Assembly (NCBI GenBank): GCA_012837465.1
Contig: DURG01000006.1
Span: forward strand, 1 to 9,386
Direction: 5' to 3'
DNA length: 9,386 nucleotides
From: Propionibacterium sp.
GTDB lineage: Bacteria > Actinomycetota > Actinomycetes > Propionibacteriales > Propionibacteriaceae
Of the stretch, positions 6,043-9,386 are shown one piece after another. The notes below the pieces were generated by a model. That model was not told the DNA's origin, made no database searches, and saw only the letters and a program-made list of their open reading frames with translations. The translations under genes and the position numbers were made by a program. Positions within the stretch are counted from its first letter, which is position 1. Every line of letters begins with the position of its first letter.

Positions 6043-6261
6043 CGCATGCCCCACCACCAGATCCCGCGCAGCCCTACGAGCCGGCTGCGGCCACGGCCCC
6101 TTCGGACCGCGATCCTGACGGGCCTTGGCCTGCCACCGGCGCCACGTGCGTTCAGGCATGTCGATCAACTTCACGAACCTCGCGGTCGACATGCCCGCCT
6201 CCCTGCGGATCACCTCGAGGTCCTCGAAGGGCCCAACCGGCCCTCCGCCGACTTCTTCCAC
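6025..6261 (-). pseudogene. IS-1 transposase OrfB, N-terminal part
   Basis: From a GTG at 6261 the frame reads the N-terminal helix-turn-helix part of an IS3-like OrfB: GPFEDLEVIRREAGMSTARF, VKLIDMPERTWRRWQAKAR and ARDLVVGHA. At 6042 it leaves the element and ends five codons later in foreign sequence (YYYGA, stop). It overlaps orfA by 52 bp in another frame, the usual IS3 layout in which a -1 frameshift joins the two. The remaining catalytic part lies at 2580-3311; joined, the two give a continuous family-like sequence across GHA-LAKPAWGHRK. Confidence 0.8.
6043..6050. repeat. 8-bp direct repeat CGCATGCC, right copy
   Basis: Right boundary of the inserted segment. On the minus strand it sits in ...LVVGHA of the IS-1 transposase; beyond it the transposase frame runs into YYYGA and a stop at 6025-6027 that belongs to the inserted DNA. 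Confidence 0.8.
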
Positions 6262-6512
6262 ACCCGGATCTCGACAGCGGCCTCACCCAACGCCTGAGTC
6301 AGCTCGGTCACCTCGGCCTCCAACTGCTGCTCCCGAGTCGACAGCCCGGACCTGCCTGCCGCGAGCCCAGCTTTGCCCGCTTCGAGGAAGTCGGCTTTCC
6401 ACCGACCGATGGACTGCTCACTGACCTTCTCCCGCCGCGCAGCCTCAGCGATCGTCATCTCTCCAGCCAGAATGCTCAACACAATCCTGGTCTTCTTCTC
6501 CACCGGAATCAC
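6210..6512 (-). CDS. IS-1 OrfA, helix-turn-helix transposase subunit
   Basis: A 100-residue IS3-type OrfA. Residues 5-45 (VEKKTRIVLSILAGEMTIAE, AARREKVSEQSIGRWKADFL) form the helix-turn-helix that binds the element ends. Residues 60-85 (REQQLEAEVTELTQALGEAA) look like the leucine-zipper coiled coil typical of OrfA. It starts at a GTG with no visible ribosome binding site, and the IS-2 boundary lies only 14 bp upstream, so the natural promoter has been separated from it by IS-2. Because orfB is interrupted, OrfA cannot form an active transposase with it. Confidence 0.75.
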   Translation of the reverse strand: MIPVEKKTRIVLSILAGEMTIAEAARREKVSEQSIGRWKADFLEAGKAGLAAGRSGLSTREQQLEAEVTELTQALGEAAVEIRVWKKSAEGRLGPSRTSR

Positions 6513-6526
6513 TGGTGGTCGGAGCC

Positions 6527-6544
6527 TGACCCGGTTTCCCGGAC
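6527..6544. repeat. IS-2 terminal inverted repeat, left
   Basis: TGACCCGGTTTCCCGGAC; exact reverse complement of 7642-7659. It lies just past the orfB stop. Confidence 0.9.
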
Positions 6545-6560
6545 GGTTCTTGTGTGTTGA

Positions 6561-7334
6561 TCATGCCGCGATTTCTGCGGCGGTGTGAAGGGCTTCGTAG
6601 TCTGCGGGGCTGAGGTCGCCGAGCGAGGTGTGCCGGCGGCGGGGGTTATAGAACCCTTCGATCCACTCGAACATGGCCGACGCGAGCTGCGTCCTGGAGT
6701 CCCAGCTCGTGCGGTCCAGGAGCTCGCGTTGCATCGTCGACCAGAAGCTCTCGATGAGCGCGTTATCGACGCTGGAGGCGACTGTGCCCATCGATCCGAG
6801 CAGCCCGGCCTGGCGGAGCCGGTGCCCGAAGAGCCACGAGGTGTATTGCGCTCCGCGGTCCGCGTGAACGACCGTGCCGGGCTCGGGACGGCGTCGCCAG
6901 CGCGCCATCTCGAGCGCGTCGACGACGATCTCCGCGGTGATGCGATCGGAGATCGACCAGCCAACGATGCGGCGTGAGTACGCGTCGATGACGGCGGCGC
7001 AGTAGACCCATCCATCTCTCGCGCGGTGCTGCGTGATGTCGCAGAACCAGAGCCGATTCGGCGCGTCGGCGCGGAACTGCCGCTTCACGAGGTCCTCGTG
7101 CGTGGCCGTGTCCGGCTTCCACCCGCGCCGCTTCCGACGGTGCGAGACCCCGACCAGACCGTCCTGTCGCATCAACCGGGCGACGCTTTTGCGGCCGACG
7201 TGAACGCCGAGACCGAGGCGCAGCTCGGCGAGCACGCGCGGAGCACCATAGATCTCGCGGGAGTCGGCGTGGATGCGTCGGATCGTCGTCCTCAACGCCG
7301 CATCCGCGACCGCTCGCGGCGATGGTGGCCGGCT
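6561..7334 (-). pseudogene. IS-2 transposase OrfB lacking its N-terminal segment
   Basis: From SRPPSPRAVADAAL the frame follows the IS3/IS150-type OrfB: IHADSREIYGAPRVLAELR, a basic linker, then the integrase core. The catalytic triad is intact: LWFCDITQH (Asp), VVHADRGAQYTS (Asp) and SVDNALIESFW (Glu), with 35 residues between the last two. The C-terminus GFYNPRRRHTSLGDLSPADY is complete. The expected first ~40-50 residues (the FRFVDDHR... helix-turn-helix start) are missing; at 7334-7338 the sequence passes directly from OrfA (YFAR) to OrfB (SRPPSPRA). The frame is open further upstream only as shadow of orfA. Probably inactive in its own right. Confidence 0.75.
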
Positions 7335-7335
7335 C

Positions 7336-7599
7336 CCGGGCGAAGTAGGCGCTGGCGCGCTTGAGTATCTCGATCTCCATCTCCAGCACCCGGTTGCGGC
7401 GGCGCAGCTCGACGAGCTCCTTGTGCTCGTCTGTCGTGACACCGGCCTTGCGACCGGAGTCGACCGCGTCGCGGTTCATCCAGTTCCGCAGGCAGGACTC
7501 GCTGATCCCGAGATCACGGGCGGTCTGGCCGACAGGATTGCCCTGGGCAACCAAATCCAGAGCTCGACGCCGGAACTCCGGCGGGTGGGCAGCAGGCAT
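7336..7599 (-). pseudogene. IS-2 OrfA, truncated at its C-terminus
   Basis: The ATG at 7599 has GGAAGGAG upstream at 8-nt spacing, better than the upstream in-frame start at 7626. The 88 residues MPAAHPPEFRRRALDL ... QTARDLGISESCLRNW ... LEMEIEILKRASAYFAR contain the helix-turn-helix and the leucine-zipper-like helix of IS3 OrfA. The usual last codons (E-N-V-L-P-K or similar) and the frameshift window are deleted. The same frame stays open to 6763 through orfB sequence, which is an artefact of the deletion rather than a natural fusion. Confidence 0.75.
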
Positions 7600-7641
7600 C
7601 TCACAGACTCCTTCCGAGACGATCATCGCCTCAACTCAGGT

Positions 7642-7659
7642 GTCCGGGAAACCGGGTCA
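7642..7659. repeat. IS-2 terminal inverted repeat, right
   Basis: GTCCGGGAAACCGGGTCA; exact reverse complement of 6527-6544. It lies upstream of orfA. Confidence 0.9.
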
Positions 7660-7671
7660 GGTTCCCCTACC

Positions 7672-7745
7672 TGACCCAGAAGTCATGACGTTCACCCCAC
7701 CAAACCACTGTCCCAGAAGTCATGAAGTTCATCTGTCCCAGAAGT
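7672..7745. repeat. Three direct copies of an IS-end-like motif TGWCCCAGAAGT
   Basis: TGACCCAGAAGTCATGACGTTCA starts at 7672, TGTCCCAGAAGTCATGAAGTTCA-type sequence starts at 7709, and TGTCCCAGAAGT lies at 7734-7745. The first two share 21 of 23 positions. Repeated TG-initial motifs next to transposase genes are typical of insertion-sequence ends; these are most simply the distal end of IS-1 (beyond IS-2) or ends of a lost element. They stop exactly where the regulator remnant begins. Confidence 0.55.
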
Positions 7746-7850
7746 GGCGCATCAAGACACCGCAACTACCTGAGCGTTGCGCAGTCGAAGCTGGGGGCAT
7801 CCACCCGCCACGAGGCAGTGCGCATCGCCCAGACCCGCGGCTGGATCTAG
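7746..7850 (+). pseudogene. C-terminal remnant of a LuxR/NarL-type response regulator
   Basis: The last 34 codons before a TAG at 7848-7850 read GASRHRNYLSVAQSKLGA and STRHEAVRIAQTRGWI. This matches the recognition helix and end of a DesR/NarL-type helix-turn-helix (compare the common VRNYLS...KLGA.TR.EA.R.A...GW). Everything upstream has been replaced by the IS-end repeats. It is a different regulator from the one at 3304-3759, whose C-terminus is also present but ends GIVD. Confidence 0.7.
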
Positions 7851-7889
7851 GCTCCGATAGCGGCGCTCTTCGTGGCCTCGGCCGCCCTG

Positions 7890-8225
7890 TCAGCGCCCCA
7901 AGGCGCGTGTCACAAACCGGGCATCAGCAACGGCTGCGCTGGCCTCTCGCATGAGCCGATCGTTGACCTGCTCCACAGCGTCGCGGGTCACGGTGTGGCC
8001 GTTCAGTGGGTGGATGACGAAGTCATTGAAGCTGCCCATGCCGCCTCGGAAGCCCGCGAGAACGAGCTCAAACCCTGCCACACGGCTCGCCTCCACGTCC
8101 GCGATGGCACGCGAGATCCACTGCAGCCACTTCACCTCTCCTGCTTCCTTCAGGATGGCCTCGACCTCCCGAGCATGGGCGAGGAACGAAGCAGTCCGCG
8201 CCTCGACATCCTGATCGTTCGTCAT
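7890..8225 (-). CDS. Small hypothetical protein with GGMGSFND motif (DUF6966-like)
   Basis: A 111-residue soluble protein with no signal peptide or membrane segment. Residues 10-50 are helical (VEAILKEAGEVKWLQWISRA), followed by the conserved-looking turn FRGGMGSFNDFVIHPLNGH at 59-77 and a C-terminal helix. The GGMGSFND motif resembles the family I know as DUF6966, function unknown; the number is from memory. The ATG at 8225 is preferred; a GTG at 8243 in frame is the alternative, and a GAGG lies 12 nt upstream of the ATG. It is divergent from the exporter/methyltransferase frame, with 112 bp between starts. Confidence 0.65.
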   Translation of the reverse strand: MTNDQDVEARTASFLAHAREVEAILKEAGEVKWLQWISRAIADVEASRVAGFELVLAGFRGGMGSFNDFVIHPLNGHTVTRDAVEQVNDRLMREASAAVADARFVTRALGR

Positions 8226-8337
8226 GCTGCCATCTTGCCTCACCCCCGCGGAGAACTAGTTCGACGCGAAGAGCCTGTCGGCAGAGGCCGCACCACAAGT
8301 AGCATCCAGGTACCTACCCGTCACGATTCGAGGTGTC

Positions 8338-8505
8338 ATGCCCACTTGGTTCTCACTCGTCGGGTTCCTCCTCGCCGTGACGCCCCTGGTGATGACGCCA
8401 GGCGCCAGCTTCACGCTGGTGAGCGCCAAGGGCGTCTCCAGTGCTCGACGCGGGGCGTTCCAGATCATCCTCGGCACGGGTCTCGGCATCCTCACCCATG
8501 CATCC
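8338..8505 (+). pseudogene. N-terminal remnant of a LysE/RhtB-type exporter
   Basis: The ATG at 8338 has a good ribosome binding site (GAGGTG, 8330-8335). The 56 residues MPTWFSLVGFLLAVTPLVM, TPGASFTLVSAKGVSSARRG and LGTGLGILTHA match the first transmembrane helix, the conserved T-P-G-P/A motif and the start of helix 2 of the LysE/RhtB amino-acid exporter superfamily. The remaining ~150 residues are missing; after THA the frame runs through SGRAA straight into the methyltransferase start. The start signals survive, so it could still be translated, giving an N-terminal membrane anchor fused to the methyltransferase. Confidence 0.7.
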
Positions 8506-8512
8506 GGGAGGG
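8506..8512 (+). promoter_or_regulatory. Ribosome binding site that sets the methyltransferase start
   Basis: GGGAGGG, 5 nt before the ATG at 8518. It shows that the methyltransferase has its own start even though the frame is open back to 8338. Confidence 0.65.
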
Positions 8513-8517
8513 CAGCG

Positions 8518-9156
8518 ATGGCAGAAATTGATGCGGTGAGGTCAGCTTATGATGAGGTCGCCGACACCTACGCGGACCACATTCAGGGGACCGAAACCGA
8601 ACAGCCGATCGATCTGGCGATGATCAGGCACTTCGCTGCCCTGCTGCCCAACCAAGCCCACGTCGTAGACGCCGGATGCGGGGCGGGCAGGATGCTGCCC
8701 CTTCTGGCTTCCCTTGGCTGCCAGGTGGAGGGGATCGACCTGTCCCCCGGCATGATCCGTCGAAGTAGGCGAGATCATCCGGGATTCTCGACGCAAGTGG
8801 CAAGCATGGACGACATGCCCTTCGGGGACGAACACCTCGACGGTGTCTTCTCCTGGTACTCAACGATCCATTCCCCAGACGACATGCTGCCCCCTATCTG
8901 CGCTGAAGTGCATCGGATTCTCCGTCCCGGCGGTGTGGCCCTGTTTGCCTTTCAGGCAGGCTTCGGGGCGAAGGACGTCGGCGCGGCTTACGAATCAGCC
9001 GGCCACCGGATCAGCTTGATTCGCCACAACCGAACACCCGACGAGGTGGTTGCGGTCTTGGAGACCGCTGGTTTCGACGAGATCGCGCGCATGAATCGCA
9101 CAGCATTGGCCGGCGAGCGGGATGCTCAGGCAGTGGTCATCGTCCGCAAGAAATAG
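8518..9156 (+). CDS. Class I SAM-dependent methyltransferase
   Basis: A 212-residue enzyme of the Methyltransf_11/25 (UbiE-like) type. Motif I is VVDAGCGAGRM (residues 49-59, SAM-binding glycine loop). The acidic end of beta2 is VEGIDLSPGMI (70-80), the post-motif MDDMPFGDEHLDGVFSWYS (97-115) and motif III EVHRILRPGGVALFAF (130-145). The N-terminus AYDEVADTYADH (10-21) is typical of these small-molecule methyltransferases. The substrate cannot be told. The start at 8518 is chosen because of the strong ribosome binding site and the natural family N-terminus; the longer frame from 8338 adds a foreign exporter fragment. Confidence 0.85.
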   Translation: MAEIDAVRSAYDEVADTYADHIQGTETEQPIDLAMIRHFAALLPNQAHVVDAGCGAGRMLPLLASLGCQVEGIDLSPGMIRRSRRDHPGFSTQVASMDDMPFGDEHLDGVFSWYSTIHSPDDMLPPICAEVHRILRPGGVALFAFQAGFGAKDVGAAYESAGHRISLIRHNRTPDEVVAVLETAGFDEIARMNRTALAGERDAQAVVIVRKK

Positions 9157-9273
9157 CGATGTCCCTTGCCATGGACACTGCAACGCGACGACACGCCCGG
9201 CCTACATTAAACGACCGGCCCTGAACAGCTGGTTCGTTCAATCTGCCGCCCGTGATTTCGTTCAAACTAGGGC

Positions 9274-9300
9274 GCGGCTCGACATCGTTTGTCGAGCCGC
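9274..9300. repeat. Perfect inverted repeat overlapping the second promoter-like element
   Basis: GCGGCTCGACA (9274-9284), loop TCGTT, then TGTCGAGCCGC (9290-9300): 11-bp perfect arms, GC-rich. A T-run follows at 9307-9311 after a 6-nt gap, so it could act as an intrinsic terminator for the methyltransferase. Its right arm also contains the -35-like TTGTCG, so it could equally be an operator. The corresponding left arm is absent from the copy near 1905. Confidence 0.55.
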
Positions 9301-9316
9301 AGCTACTTTTTATAAA
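9289..9316 (+). promoter_or_regulatory. Near copy of the whiB promoter
   Basis: TTGTCG (9289-9294), 16-bp spacer, TATAAA (9311-9316). The surrounding 40 bp (9283-9322) match 1905-1945 with CAYCGTTTGTCGAGCCGCAG shared at one mismatch and CGGGCC at the end, the spacer being one base shorter. It would drive a gene starting beyond the window. A second inverted repeat, TCTACA-N10-TGTAGA (9345-9366), lies downstream. No credible start codon follows before 9386: the ATGs at 9351 and 9358 both run into the same TAG at 9361-9363. Confidence 0.45.
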
Positions 9317-9386
9317 CGGGCCAGGGTCGGGAGCTTCTAGGCAATCTACAATGAGGACGATGTAGAACATTCCATGTACTGGTGGA

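Larger units (their letters stand above)
6527..7659 (-). mobile_element. IS-2, IS3-family insertion sequence with perfect terminal inverted repeats and an internal deletion
   Basis: The element is 1,133 bp from TG to CA, bounded by TGACCCGGTTTCCCGGAC at 6527-6544 and its exact complement at 7642-7659 (20 bp if the outer CC/GG pair is included). It carries orfA and orfB on the minus strand. The flanks (AGCC left, GGTT right) show no target duplication. It is somewhat shorter than typical IS3 elements because of a deletion at the orfA/orfB junction. Confidence 0.85.

Noticed and set aside
6013..6051. Plus-strand frame reading VDLLRTIVVRMP across the right boundary, resembling a response-regulator N-terminal junction
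   Set aside because: Only RMP, encoded by the 8-bp repeat itself, matches; there is no acidic pocket or start upstream, and the stretch is the upstream region of the peptidase gene.
6763..7626. Single 287-residue minus-strand frame as a fused IS-2 transposase
   Set aside because: After about residue 88 of OrfA it reads orfB DNA in the wrong frame (Arg/Pro-rich); the fusion is a by-product of the deletion at 7334-7338.
7672..7745. Possible short CRISPR array (three repeats)
   Set aside because: Copies are only 12-23 bp, imperfect and unevenly spaced (37 and 25 bp), next to transposases and without cas genes; IS ends fit better.
7851..7889. Terminator between the regulator remnant and the small hypothetical gene
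   Set aside because: GGCGCT and AGCGCC arms are far apart with a long loop and no T-run on either strand; too weak to annotate.
9351..9386. Start of a second WhiB-like gene after the duplicated promoter
   Set aside because: The ATGs at 9351 and 9358 stop at 9361-9363, and the ATG at 9374 has only four codons in the window and no well-placed ribosome binding site; nothing can be identified.

Overview
The window is high-GC DNA from an actinobacterium. A WhiB-type iron-sulfur regulator (a family confined to Actinobacteria and their phages), GTG starts and IS3-type elements of actinobacterial flavour all point that way. Genus cannot be fixed from the sequence; a propionibacterium- or actinomycete-like host is a guess.

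Layout. (1) 1-1816 is ordinary chromosome on the + strand: the 3' end of a secreted-type protein with an N,N-dimethylformamidase-large-subunit-like region and two Cys/Trp modules, then a complete 6-phosphogluconolactonase-type beta-propeller. (2) 1817-2422 holds DnaA-box-like 9-mers, a clear sigma70-type promoter with a palindrome at the expected transcription start, a structured leader, and a small divergent WhiB-like regulator. (3) 2419-7745 is a nested mobile-element scar. One IS3-like element (IS-1, minus strand) has its transposase gene cut in two. Between the halves lies a 2,739-bp segment (3304-6042) with a broken LuxR/NarL response-regulator gene and a translationally coupled pair: a secreted C39-like cysteine peptidase and a lipoprotein. 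An 8-bp direct repeat, CGCATGCC, brackets this segment, and deleting 3304-6042 on paper restores the transposase reading frame exactly. A second IS3 element (IS-2, 6527-7659) with perfect 18-bp terminal inverted repeats sits directly upstream of the IS-1 orfA. (4) 7746-9156 contains the last 34 codons of another LuxR-type regulator, a small GGMGSFND-motif protein on the minus strand, and a SAM-dependent methyltransferase whose frame is open into the N-terminus of a truncated LysE/RhtB-type exporter. (5) 9157-9386 has no gene but carries a near copy of the whiB promoter region, overlapped by a perfect 11-bp-arm hairpin; a related transcription unit probably starts just past the window edge.

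How it works together. The intact genes likely to be functional are the lactonase, the WhiB-like regulator, the C39-like peptidase plus lipoprotein (same strand, GTGA overlap, both exported), the small hypothetical protein and the methyltransferase. Much of the rest is debris from repeated insertion and deletion: two transposase genes with deletions or frameshifts, two response-regulator remnants, one exporter remnant and one unidentified C-terminal remnant. The peptidase/lipoprotein pair is the most system-like content and looks like imported cargo, but no function beyond 'exported peptidase plus surface lipoprotein' can be supported from sequence alone.
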